Shown: piece after piece, positions 17,841-25,813 of the stretch
How positions within the stretch are numbered: position 1 is the first letter of the stretch
Layout of the letters: the number at the start of each line of letters is the position of its first letter
Assembly: GCF_014199305.1 (NCBI RefSeq)
Contig: NZ_JACIJK010000003.1
Coordinates: forward strand, 310,001-374,000
Length of the DNA stretch: 64,000 nt
DNA from: Sphingomonas aerophila
GTDB taxonomy: Bacteria > Pseudomonadota > Alphaproteobacteria > Sphingomonadales > Sphingomonadaceae
Direction of reading: 5' to 3'
The notes under the pieces: model-generated
Told to the model about the DNA's origin: nothing
What the model saw: the letters and a program-made list of their open reading frames with translations, nothing else
The model's database searches: none
Position numbers and translations under genes: made by a program

Positions 17841-18662
17841 ATGATCAAGACGATCTATGCTTTGGTGGAAGATGCCGAAAAGGCGGACGGTTTCCTTGGA
17901 GCCCTGCGCTGGACTGCCAGCGCATACCAGGCCCACACCACCGTGCACGTCCTGACGCCGCTGCCCAACTTCATGCCCGCACTGGCGCCGCTAGGGGGCA
18001 TATACATGCCGGAGGCCGTGCTGCAGGAGGAAGGCGAAGCCGAACTCGGCCACGTCCACCGGTTGCTAAAGCACACGGACACGCCGTTTGAGATCGTCGG
18101 GTTCCAGGACGACATGGCCTGGCTTTCGGGCACGGTGAAACGTCATCAGCCCCTGGCGGACATCGTCATGGTGGGGACCGCCGAAAGCTGGGAGGTGGAT
18201 CGGCTACGGTGGCGTGTGGTGGAGACCGTCATAGGGACTGCGGGCTGCCCGGTGCTGCTGCTGCCGCCAGGCCGGTCGTTCTCGCAGCTAAAGCACGCAG
18301 TGTTCGGCTGGAGGAGCTCCCCAGAGGCCCGCCGGGCCTTGCACGACCTGACGAGTCTCGCGTCACCCGGCGCCAGGATCGATGTCACCGGGGTCAGCGA
18401 AGCTGCCGCCGCCGACGAGCAGACCCAGTGCGAGCTGAATGAGGTCTGCGCCTATTTGCACCGTCTTGGGTTCAACGCGAGTTCCGCCCACCTTCAGGAC
18501 GGACGAGTGGCGGAGGCGCTTCAGGTCTGCACCATGGAATGCGGCGCCGATCTGCTCGCGGTAGGGGCCTTCGCTCGCTCGCGCATGCGGGAGATACTCT
18601 CCGGTGGCGTGACCCACGATCTGGTACGCGACGCTCGCGTTCCTGTTCTGTTGTCCCGATGA
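17841..18662 (+). CDS. Universal stress protein, tandem UspA domains
   Basis: A 273-residue protein of two UspA-like domains (about 1-140 and 145-273). The C-terminal half ends AVGAFARSRMREILSGGVTHDLV, which resembles the nucleotide-binding G-2x-G-9x-G(S/T) signature with the second Gly changed to Ala. ATP binding is therefore doubtful. Usp proteins accumulate under stress and growth arrest. The ATG at 17841 follows GAGGAGA. It lies 96 bases after the Pat-like gene and converges on another universal stress gene. Confidence 0.88.
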   Translation: MIKTIYALVEDAEKADGFLGALRWTASAYQAHTTVHVLTPLPNFMPALAPLGGIYMPEAVLQEEGEAELGHVHRLLKHTDTPFEIVGFQDDMAWLSGTVKRHQPLADIVMVGTAESWEVDRLRWRVVETVIGTAGCPVLLLPPGRSFSQLKHAVFGWRSSPEARRALHDLTSLASPGARIDVTGVSEAAAADEQTQCELNEVCAYLHRLGFNASSAHLQDGRVAEALQVCTMECGADLLAVGAFARSRMREILSGGVTHDLVRDARVPVLLSR

Positions 18663-18670
18663 TCGGCGGC

Positions 18671-18695
18671 GGGCCGCCTGTGGAGCAGGCGGCCC
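18671..18695. terminator. Bidirectional terminator hairpin
   Basis: GGGCCGCCTG and CAGGCGGCCC form a perfect 10-base stem with a 5-base loop between two convergent universal stress genes. No strong T-tract follows on either strand. Confidence 0.6.
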
Positions 18696-18703
18696 GTTCG
18701 ACG

Positions 18704-19507
18704 TCAATGCGCCATGAAAAGCGGGAGGGGGCTATGGGTCAGCATGGCCCAGCTTACCCCCCCGAACAGACCTTCGATCAGGCGAAGATGGCCGAACCCG
18801 CCCATAACGACATAGCCGTGGCCGCCCGTTTTCGCTTCCTCCAGGACCAGGTCCGAAGCCTCAAAGCGCTTCGCGCGCACGCGGCGGATCTCAGCCGCAA
18901 CATTCTCCCGGGCCAGATAGGCCACGCCATCCTCACTCGGCATCCGCACCGATCCGTCCATCGCTTCAAAAAGGACGACCCTGCGGGCGAACTTCAGCAA
19001 AGGCACTGCCGCACGTAGGGCCGTGACGGAACAGGGCGAGCCATCCCAAAGGACGAGCGCGTTGTCGAAGCTCATGCGCTGAAGCGTGTCCGGTACGGCC
19101 AGAATCGGCTTGTCCGCCTTGATGACCAACTCCGACGCGACGGAGCGCATATCGAGCGCCGGGGACCCGCTCAGGCGACGGTTGACCACGATCACATCCG
19201 ACAAGCCCGCTGCTTGCGCAAGGCAGTCCACCAGATGTCCGGTTGCATCGACCCAATCCCAGGACACGCTTTCTCCGGCCAGTCGCTGTTCCAGGCGAAC
19301 GCGGTTGGCGCTTTCCCGGAGCATTTCGTCCTGAAGTAGAAGCGACGTGCCGTAGGAGACGGGAATGTCACCGGAGATCACCGGCGGCAGGATGGTCACA
19401 TCGACGCAGGTCAGGTGTCCCTCGACCAGTCGTGTCAGGTCGAGCGCCGCTTGCAACCGGCGCTCCTGGCCTGCATCGTCGTGAACAAGCAGCAGTATGT
19501 TCTTCAT
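18704..19507 (-). CDS. Universal stress protein, tandem UspA domains
   Basis: A 267-residue double-UspA protein beginning MKNILLLVHDDAGQ. The C-terminal signature MGGFGHLRLIEGLFGGVS fits G-2x-G-9x-G, with Gly in place of the usual Ser/Thr. It is a close paralogue of the Usp at 22821-23630: both start MKNILLL and end in a THS-x2-PLFMAH tail. Its promoter region carries the 15-base element shared with the Pat-like gene. A likely role is survival in low oxygen or stationary phase, inferred from its place beside FixLJ. Confidence 0.88.
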   Translation of the reverse strand: MKNILLLVHDDAGQERRLQAALDLTRLVEGHLTCVDVTILPPVISGDIPVSYGTSLLLQDEMLRESANRVRLEQRLAGESVSWDWVDATGHLVDCLAQAAGLSDVIVVNRRLSGSPALDMRSVASELVIKADKPILAVPDTLQRMSFDNALVLWDGSPCSVTALRAAVPLLKFARRVVLFEAMDGSVRMPSEDGVAYLARENVAAEIRRVRAKRFEASDLVLEEAKTGGHGYVVMGGFGHLRLIEGLFGGVSWAMLTHSPLPLFMAH

Positions 19508-19561
19508 GATCAGCCTCCGGTCTCAGGGCCGAAAGACTAGGATGGCGCTGAGACGGGCCAT

Positions 19562-19576
19562 ATCTGCAAAGGTACG
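19562..19576 (-). promoter_or_regulatory. Shared 15-base element upstream of a universal stress gene
   Basis: The minus strand reads CGTACCTTTGCAGAT, which matches the element at 15047-15061 in 14 of 15 bases. It ends 54 bases before the start codon at 19507. TACGTA overlaps its upstream edge. Confidence 0.4.
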
Positions 19577-19759
19577 TACGCTCGGCACGACGGGCTTTCG
19601 CCTTTCCCAAGAGGCAGCGTTTCCTGCCGCCGCACTACGACCCGGCAGGCGTGACTTATGGCTTCGAGCTCAAGGGAATGTAGGATTTCCTCACGGGCAT
19701 TCCGACGAGTGCGGCGCACCTTTCGGCCGCTTGATCCGAATTTGTTCGTCGACTTGAGG

Positions 19760-20140
19760 TCAGACCAATGCGGCCAGCAACTCGTGTCGGTGAAGAGGCT
19801 TCTCGATCAGGCCGCTGAAGCCGGCCTGGATCGCCCGCGCGGCCAAATCGGGTTCGGGATTACCGGTGACGAGCAAGGCACGTCCGCGCCAACCACGCCG
19901 TAGCAGGGTGGTCAGTAGACCTAGCCCGTCCCCGTCGTGCAGGCGGTAGTCGGCGATGAGCCAGTCTGCGTCCTCCACATTCTCCGACTGGCAGGCGGCA
20001 CGGGCCCCTGCGTAGGCCCGCACCTGGTAGCCGTGCCAATGCAGCAGCAGCTGCAAGGAGCGCCGCACTGCATCGTCATCGTCCACAATGACAACTTGCG
20101 ACGGCCTCGGCCGATCGGGCATTTTCTCAAGTTCGGTCAT
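19760..20140 (-). CDS. Single-domain response regulator (receiver only)
   Basis: A 126-residue CheY-like receiver with no output domain. The acidic pocket is VDDDD (about 19-23), the phospho-acceptor is D64 in IADYRLHDGDG, T92 is in LVTGN and K114 is in EKPL. It lies beside fixJ on the same strand but 55 bases after its stop, with a palindrome in between that suggests its own promoter. Lone receivers often compete for phosphate or act as sinks. A feedback role on FixL is an inference. Confidence 0.9.
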   Translation of the reverse strand: MTELEKMPDRPRPSQVVIVDDDDAVRRSLQLLLHWHGYQVRAYAGARAACQSENVEDADWLIADYRLHDGDGLGLLTTLLRRGWRGRALLVTGNPEPDLAARAIQAGFSGLIEKPLHRHELLAALV

Positions 20141-20176
20141 GTGGCGATCACACTAGCGAATGGCTGAATTGTGCGC

Positions 20177-20186
20177 GTTACGTAAC
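20177..20186 (-). promoter_or_regulatory. Palindrome GTTACGTAAC, candidate FixJ-type operator
   Basis: This perfect 10-base palindrome lies 36 bases upstream of the lone receiver gene and just after the fixJ stop. TACGTA cores occur in FixJ-bound promoters of rhizobia as I recall them. The assignment here is tentative. Confidence 0.35.
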
Positions 20187-20195
20187 TCCACCAAC

Positions 20196-20810
20196 TCAGC
20201 CGGTTAAACCAGCTGAGAAGGCGAGGCGAAGGGCATCCGACAGGCTCTGGACATCGAGCTTGGTCATCAGGTTGGCACGGTGCACCTCAACTGTACGGGG
20301 CGAGATGCCGAGATCGTACGCGATGGTCTTGTTCGGATGCCCGCGAACCAGCCCGCGCAAGACATCCTGTTCGCGCGGGGTGAGTACGGCTATCCGGAGT
20401 TTCGCCTCCTCCCGCGACGCATGGGCCGCGTCGCGATCGTGCAGCCGGCTAAACGCGGCATTCAGTGCGCTGACTAGCTGGGCCTTCTCGAACGGCTTCT
20501 CGAGGAAGTCCACTGCGCCACACTTCATGGCCTCCACGGCAGTCGTGATATCGCCGTGGCCGGTAAGCATGATCACCGGATGCTCGATCCCGCGGCCGTT
20601 CATCCGCCGCTGAACTTCAAGACCGTCCATTTCGGGCATGCGAATGTCGAGCAGGACGCAACCAGGCTCAAGGTCCCTCGCTTCCTTCAGGAAATCGGTG
20701 CCGGACCCGAAGGTGGTCACGACGTAGCCCGACGTGCGGAGCAGAAAGCCGGCAGAACGGCGGACGCTCTCGTCATCGTCGACGACGTATACCCGACGAC
20801 TATCATCCAT
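20196..20810 (-). CDS. fixJ: FixJ-family response regulator
   Basis: A 204-residue regulator with a receiver domain (D55 in [12 protein letters not shown]83 in MLTGHGD, K105 in EKPFEK) and a LuxR-type helix-turn-helix ([20 protein letters not shown], then [14 protein letters not shown]). FixJ, once phosphorylated by FixL, activates genes for life at low oxygen. I chose the ATG at 20810 ([16 protein letters not shown]); it overlaps the fixL stop by 8 bases. The longer frame to 21080 simply reads through fixL out of frame. Confidence 0.93.
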   Translation of the reverse strand: MDDSRRVYVVDDDESVRRSAGFLLRTSGYVVTTFGSGTDFLKEARDLEPGCVLLDIRMPEMDGLEVQRRMNGRGIEHPVIMLTGHGDITTAVEAMKCGAVDFLEKPFEKAQLVSALNAAFSRLHDRDAAHASREEAKLRIAVLTPREQDVLRGLVRGHPNKTIAYDLGISPRTVEVHRANLMTKLDVQSLSDALRLAFSAGLTG

Positions 20811-22329
20811 CGGCGTGCTCTCCCGCAGCATGGGGGACGGTGAAGCGGAACACGGTTCCTCCTCCGCTTCGCGGCTCCGCGCTGATCTTTCCGCCATGAG
20901 CTTCGACAATTGTCCGGCAAATCGAGAGGCCCAGGCCCATCCCGCCATCCTTGCTGGTGGCAAATGCATCGAACAGGCGCGAAGCGATGGACTGATCGAT
21001 GCCTGGTCCCGTGTCGGCAACGGCGATCTCCACGAAGCCGTCCGATCGCCGCGCCAGCACGATGATGTCCCGGGTCTCACAATCCGACAAAGCGTCCACC
21101 GCGTTCCGGAGCAGGTTCACGAGCACCTGCTGAATTTGGACCCTGTCCACAAGCCCGTAATCCGCGGCGGCATCGAGATCGAAAAGGATGCGCACGCCAC
21201 GCTCACGAGCCCCGACGAGAGCGAGGCGGCTTGCCTCCTCGATGATCACCGGCAGCCGCTCGGGCCGCCGCTCCACCTCCCGTCGGGCAACGAACTCGCG
21301 CAGCCGCCGGACTATCTGACCTGCGCGTAGAGCCTCGCGTGCGCCCTCCTCAACCGCCTCGCGCAGCAACCCCCGGTCTATTCGATCGGTCGCGCCGAGC
21401 ATGTCGCGCGCGGCCTCAAGATAATTGGCGATCGCGCTAAATGGCTGGTTGAGCTCATGCGCGAGCGTCGAGGCCATCGTGCCCATCGCGCTTACGCGAG
21501 ATACGTGGATCAGCTCCGATTGTAATTCCCTGAGCTGCTGATCGGCGCGCTGTTTGTCGGTCAGATCCCGAATGAAGCCGGTAAAGATCTTCTGAGGACC
21601 CTCGTCGGCCTCGCCGACGGCCAGCTCCATCGGGAACACAGAGCCGTCCCGTCGCTGGCCCGTTACGACGCGACCGATACCAATGATGCGCCGTTCGCCG
21701 GTGATTGCAAAGTTCGCCAGATATGTGTCGTGGCGCTCGCGGTCGGGGGACGGCATCAGGATGCTGACGTTCCGGCCGACAACCTCGGCCTCCGCATAGC
21801 CGAACAGCCGTTCTGCTGCAGTGCTGAAGGACAGGATCCGTCCCCTGGCATCAATCACGACCATCGCGTCGAGCACGCTGTTCAGGATAGAGCGCATGTG
21901 CAGTTCGTTGTGCAGGCGCATCTGTTCTGCAGCCTTGCGGGTCGTGATGTCACTGATGCTCTGGCCGAAGCCGCGAAGGCGCCCATCTCGGCCGCGCAGC
22001 GCCACCATGGTCGCGTCTGCCGCGAACTCGCTTCCGTCCTTGCGTACCCGCCAGCACTCGCCTCGGAAGACGCCGCTTTTCAACGCCTGCTGACGGTCGA
22101 GCGCGGGCTTGTCGCTGGCGCGGTCCGCTGAGCTATAAAGCAGATCGATCGGTTGTCCGACGATCTCGTCCCGCGACCAGCCGGTGATCAGCTGCGACCC
22201 CGGCGTCCAGCTCCTCACGAGCCCGTCGGGCGAGAGAAGGAAGAGCGCGCGGTCAGTCGTGCTTTCGACGAACAGCTCGAGCTCATCCGCCAGCTCGCCC
22301 GGCGGCAGACCGTCGATCAGCTGCCTCAT
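20803..22329 (-). CDS. fixL: FixL-like heme PAS oxygen-sensor histidine kinase
   Basis: A 508-residue soluble kinase: PAS 1 (about 10-130), heme PAS (about 135-255), HisKA with H291 in AHELNQP, then HATPase ([28 protein letters not shown]). The second PAS closely resembles rhizobial FixL. H200 in [11 protein letters not shown] matches the proximal heme ligand and R220 in IIGIGR the oxygen-contacting Arg; my numbering coincides with that of Bradyrhizobium FixL. I chose the ATG at 22329 because GGAGG lies seven bases upstream and it overlaps the channel stop as ATGA. No membrane segments are present. It should phosphorylate FixJ when oxygen is low. Confidence 0.93.
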   Translation of the reverse strand: MRQLIDGLPPGELADELELFVESTTDRALFLLSPDGLVRSWTPGSQLITGWSRDEIVGQPIDLLYSSADRASDKPALDRQQALKSGVFRGECWRVRKDGSEFAADATMVALRGRDGRLRGFGQSISDITTRKAAEQMRLHNELHMRSILNSVLDAMVVIDARGRILSFSTAAERLFGYAEAEVVGRNVSILMPSPDRERHDTYLANFAITGERRIIGIGRVVTGQRRDGSVFPMELAVGEADEGPQKIFTGFIRDLTDKQRADQQLRELQSELIHVSRVSAMGTMASTLAHELNQPFSAIANYLEAARDMLGATDRIDRGLLREAVEEGAREALRAGQIVRRLREFVARREVERRPERLPVIIEEASRLALVGARERGVRILFDLDAAADYGLVDRVQIQQVLVNLLRNAVDALSDCETRDIIVLARRSDGFVEIAVADTGPGIDQSIASRLFDAFATSKDGGMGLGLSICRTIVEAHGGKISAEPRSGGGTVFRFTVPHAAGEHADG

Positions 22330-22766
22330 CTGGCCGCCTCCAGCTCGTGTTCGAGCCACCTAACCCGCCCCACCATGCCGACGAAGAAGGCCGTTGACCA
22401 GCCGAGCAGGATGATCCCGTTTGCGCCTTCGATCGCCCCCAGCACCCGCCAGTCTCTCGGCAGTAGCAGATCGCCATACCCGATCCTCGTGTACGTCGAT
22501 GTCGAAAAATAGAGCGCATCATCGAAGTGCGGCAGCGCGCCCGCAGCGGCGTACAGGGCGGCGTAAAGCCAGATCTCGATTGTGTGTAGGGCGAAAAGGC
22601 CGAGCACGGCTCCTTGCAACGCAGCGATCTCTCGCAGCACTCGAAGCCTGCCCATGTGACGCTGCTGTCGGAACAGGGCCAAGAGCGCCGCGATGCCCGC
22701 AAAGTGGATGATCGCGGTGGTCGCGACCGTCAGCGATGCAAAGGCGAGCTGCGCGGCCAGTCCCAT
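22326..22766 (-). CDS. Two-helix potassium channel (ion_trans_2 type)
   Basis: A 146-residue membrane protein with hydrophobic helices at about 7-32, 48-75 and 110-132. The selectivity filter T93-R-I-G-Y-G-D99 sits in the pore loop [14 protein letters not shown]. That is the K+ channel signature with Arg at the usually hydrophobic second position. There is no RCK or cyclic-nucleotide domain. Its stop overlaps the fixL start (ATGA), so channel, FixL and FixJ should be made together. A link between K+ flow and oxygen sensing is implied but unproved. Confidence 0.85.
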   Translation of the reverse strand: MGLAAQLAFASLTVATTAIIHFAGIAALLALFRQQRHMGRLRVLREIAALQGAVLGLFALHTIEIWLYAALYAAAGALPHFDDALYFSTSTYTRIGYGDLLLPRDWRVLGAIEGANGIILLGWSTAFFVGMVGRVRWLEHELEAAR

Positions 22767-22820
22767 GTGCTCGGGGCTAGACGGATGGCGGCGGTCGCCC
22801 CATCCGTGTTTTCCCTTAGG

Positions 22821-23630
22821 TCACGGCCTGTGCGCCATGAAGAGCGGGACCTTCGAATGGGTCATCAGCCGGTGGCTGACGCCGCCGAACAGGGTTTCGC
22901 TCGTGCGCGTTCGGCTGAAGCCGCCCATGACTACGAACGCCGGCTTCATGTGCCCGATCAGATCTTCCAGGACGACGGACGCTCGATTGCCGCCTGTCCT
23001 GACTTTCTCGACGATCGGCACTATCCCGTGACGCGACAGGTAAAGCGCAGCATCTTCGGGAGGCAGCTGCACCGATCCATCCTCCGCGACGGCGATGGTT
23101 ACCTTGCCGGCCCGCTGCAGAAGCGGGATCGCTGCGCCCAACGCCGCCTCGGCATCGGGGGAGCCGTCCCAGGCGACCAGAACATTGCCTCCCTGTGCTT
23201 CGAACGGCCCGGACACCTCCGGGACTGCCAACACCGGCCGTTGACCCCACGCGAGCAGGTCGGCGGTGATCCGCTCCATGTCCGGGAAGCCTTCCCGCAG
23301 CGTCGTGCTTACCACGATCAAGTCGGCGAGAACGGCATGAGCTTCGATTGTCTGCGTCACGAAGCCGACCGTCTCCACGAAGTCGAACGGCACCTTCTCC
23401 GTTTCCAGCTGTGCCCTGAGCCGAGCTGCGTGTTGGCTCTCCTGGCGCTGCTCGTCCAGGAGCAGCAACGTCCCGCTGCCATGCGCGACGTAGTCCGTCA
23501 TGCGCTCGGGCACTATCGCCAGGTCGAGACAGGTAAGATGGCCGTCCAGTGCGCGAACGAGCGCCAGCGATGCCTGAAGTCGCGCGAACTGGCCGTTGTC
23601 GGCATGGGCGAGAAGCAGGATGTTCTTCAT
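22821..23630 (-). CDS. Universal stress protein, tandem UspA domains
   Basis: A 269-residue double-UspA protein beginning MKNILLLAHADNGQ. The ATG at 23630 follows GGAGAAG, so the longer frame to 23810 is not used. The nucleotide-binding signature is weakened (MGGFSRTRTSETLFGGVS; second Gly is Ser). It is a paralogue of the Usp ending at 18704, with a near-identical tail (THSKVPLFMAH). It lies 52 bases downstream of the BON gene on the same strand, so the two are probably cotranscribed. Confidence 0.88.
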   Translation of the reverse strand: MKNILLLAHADNGQFARLQASLALVRALDGHLTCLDLAIVPERMTDYVAHGSGTLLLLDEQRQESQHAARLRAQLETEKVPFDFVETVGFVTQTIEAHAVLADLIVVSTTLREGFPDMERITADLLAWGQRPVLAVPEVSGPFEAQGGNVLVAWDGSPDAEAALGAAIPLLQRAGKVTIAVAEDGSVQLPPEDAALYLSRHGIVPIVEKVRTGGNRASVVLEDLIGHMKPAFVVMGGFSRTRTSETLFGGVSHRLMTHSKVPLFMAHRP

Positions 23631-23682
23631 GTCGCTTCTCCGGTGAGCCCACCCGGCACCTGCCGGGCGGCGGCGGCCTCGA

Positions 23683-24333
23683 TCAGGCGATGATGATCTG
23701 ATCTCGCACGGCAGTGACGCCGGGGGCGGCCCAAGCCGCGCGTTCGGCCATCTCACGCTCGCGCCAGGCATGGACCCGACCCCCGAGCGTGATCGTGCCC
23801 CCGTCGGCAATTACCGAGATGGTCGCGGCGTCGAGGATCGCGTTGCGCTTGAACGCCTGCTCGATCCGGTCTTTCACGTCATCGACGGCGGGCACCTCTG
23901 TGACGGTCAGCAGATTGGCCACGCTGATGACACCGTTGATCCGTCCCGCCGCCTTCCGTGCAGCATCGGCCTGGAATCGGTGGTCCACTTCACCGGTGAG
24001 GGTCACGCGGCTGCCCTCGACCCTGACCTTGATCTTCTTTTCCGGAATCACCGCGTCCCACGAGAACATGCGGCAGATCCGCTCGGCGATTTCGGTGTCG
24101 CTGGTCTTTGGATCTCCCGGCCAGCGGACCTTGATGTCCTCCGCAACGGCCCTGACCCCAGCGACGCGCCGAACCGCTTCTTCGGCCGCGAGCTTCTCGA
24201 CATAGTTGGGCACCAGACCGGAAAGCGTGACAATCCCGTTGGTGACGGCGACCCCGATGTGTTCATGGGTGACACTGGGTTCCCACTCGAGTTCGGCCAG
24301 AACGTCACGCTGGATGGTGCTGTCGGTCCTCAT
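23683..24333 (-). CDS. Triple BON-domain protein
   Basis: A 216-residue protein with three BON repeats. They start near residues 5 (IQRDVLAELEWEPSV), 75 (TEIAERICRMFSWDAV) and 150 (DDVKDRIEQAFKRNAI). Each ends with the typical GxVxLxGxV-type strand pattern. BON domains bind membranes or envelope partners in osmotic stress proteins such as OsmY. No clear signal peptide is visible, so it may be cytoplasmic. The ATG at 24333 follows AAGGAG. Similar multi-BON genes often sit with universal stress genes. Confidence 0.85.
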   Translation of the reverse strand: MRTDSTIQRDVLAELEWEPSVTHEHIGVAVTNGIVTLSGLVPNYVEKLAAEEAVRRVAGVRAVAEDIKVRWPGDPKTSDTEIAERICRMFSWDAVIPEKKIKVRVEGSRVTLTGEVDHRFQADAARKAAGRINGVISVANLLTVTEVPAVDDVKDRIEQAFKRNAILDAATISVIADGGTITLGGRVHAWREREMAERAAWAAPGVTAVRDQIIIA

Positions 24334-24427
24334 CCCGGTTCTCCTTTGCTGAAGCCCACGCTGTGGCGGAGCTTTGCGGTCAGCCCCATTCGCAATGTCC
24401 CTGATCGGGAAATCACCGATTTGTGGG

Positions 24428-25504
24428 TCAGGGCCGAATGGCGACCTTGATGACGCCATCCTGCTGACTTTCGAAAAGCTGATAGGCTTTCTCGATCTCG
24501 TTCAGGCCGAACCGGTGAGTAACCAGAGCGGCGGTATTGATCCGCCCTCCTTCGATCACCGCCATGAGACGCCGCATCCGCTCCTTGCCGCCCGGACACA
24601 ACGTGGTTCGGATCGTATGATCGCCGAGCCCCGCGAAAAAGGCGCTGATCGGCAGTCGCAGATCCTCTGCATATACGCCGAGCGATGAGAGGGTGCCTCC
24701 GGGGCGCAGCACCCTGAGTGCCGCTTCGAATGTAGCCTGCGTGCCCAGCGCCTCGATCGCGGCGTCGACGCCGCGTCCATTCGTCAGCCGCAGAATCTCG
24801 GAAACCGGATCTACTCGGCTGAAATCGATGACGTCGTCGGCTCCCATCCGCCGCGCGACGGCCATGCGGTCCGGATTGGACTCTACGCCGATCACCAAGG
24901 ATGCGCCTATCAGGCGAGCACCGGCCGTGGCGCAGAGGCCGATCGGGCCCTGCGCGAATACAGCAACGGTATCTCCGGGACGGATGCGCGCGGCCTCTGC
25001 ACCGCCCAGCCCGGTCGAGAGGATGTCCGGGCACATCAGCACCTGCTCGTCCGTAAGGCCGTCCGGCACGGGTGCGAGGTTGGCCATCGCGTCAGGAACC
25101 AGGACATAGTCGGCCTGTGCGCCATCGATTGTGTTGCCGAACCGCCATCCGCCGAGCGGTTTCCAACCGTGGACCGTTCCGGCCCCGCACTGCGACCCGC
25201 AGCCGGACAGTGATGCGTTGTCCCAACCAGCAGGTGTGATGGCCCCGGCGACGACCCGCTGGCCCTCGTGATAGCCAGTCACCGCGGAGCCGAGCTTGTG
25301 GATAACCCCGACGGGCTCGTGCCCGATCGTGAGCCCCGGAGCGACCGGATACTCGCCCTTGAGAATGTGGATGTCGGTCCCGCAGATGGTGGTCGTGGTG
25401 ATCCGGAGGAGCGCGTCGAGGGGACCGACGTCGGGCACCGGCTTCTCACCCAAGATCAGCCGGCCGGGCTCGACGAGGATCGTCGCACGCATAACCTCAA
25501 CCAT
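24428..25504 (-). CDS. Zinc-dependent alcohol dehydrogenase, secondary-alcohol type
   Basis: A 358-residue medium-chain dehydrogenase. Catalytic zinc ligands are in ICGTDIH and IGHEPVG; the nucleotide fold is VFAQGPIGLCATAGARLIGA. The C-terminal part (TTLCPGGKERMRRLM) and the absence of the usual four-Cys structural zinc loop recall the Clostridium beijerinckii NADPH-dependent secondary alcohol dehydrogenase. It would interconvert alcohols and ketones or aldehydes, useful for redox balance at low oxygen. ATGs at 25504 and 25492 are both possible. Confidence 0.87.
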   Translation of the reverse strand: MVEVMRATILVEPGRLILGEKPVPDVGPLDALLRITTTTICGTDIHILKGEYPVAPGLTIGHEPVGVIHKLGSAVTGYHEGQRVVAGAITPAGWDNASLSGCGSQCGAGTVHGWKPLGGWRFGNTIDGAQADYVLVPDAMANLAPVPDGLTDEQVLMCPDILSTGLGGAEAARIRPGDTVAVFAQGPIGLCATAGARLIGASLVIGVESNPDRMAVARRMGADDVIDFSRVDPVSEILRLTNGRGVDAAIEALGTQATFEAALRVLRPGGTLSSLGVYAEDLRLPISAFFAGLGDHTIRTTLCPGGKERMRRLMAVIEGGRINTAALVTHRFGLNEIEKAYQLFESQQDGVIKVAIRP

Positions 25505-25813
25505 TGAGCACCGGCCGATAAGGGCAGGGGTGGTGGCGAGATAAGGGATGCACGGTCATGAACTCTCGCAATGAGCGAGCCTGCATCGAACATGAGTCTA
25601 GCCCGGAACGCGATCCGCAATCCTACGCAGTTCGCAAGCTACGATGCTGCTGCTCAGGGGCGAAACCGCAGTGGGTCTGGCCCGGAACTCGCCTTGTGTT
25701 TCGTGGTCGCGCTCCGGTTCGCGATGACTTCAAGGCGACCAAGCGGCTCTCACGCTTGCACGGGCGCGCGGAGGCGATAGGCTACGCGTCCTGTCATTCA
25801 GGAGCTGGTGGTT
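25505..25813. other. Intergenic stretch without a convincing gene
   Basis: This divergent gap separates the alcohol dehydrogenase from the M13 peptidase gene. Open frames here lack ribosome sites and look like random GC-rich sequence. It should hold both promoters, but I see no clear box. Confidence 0.4.
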
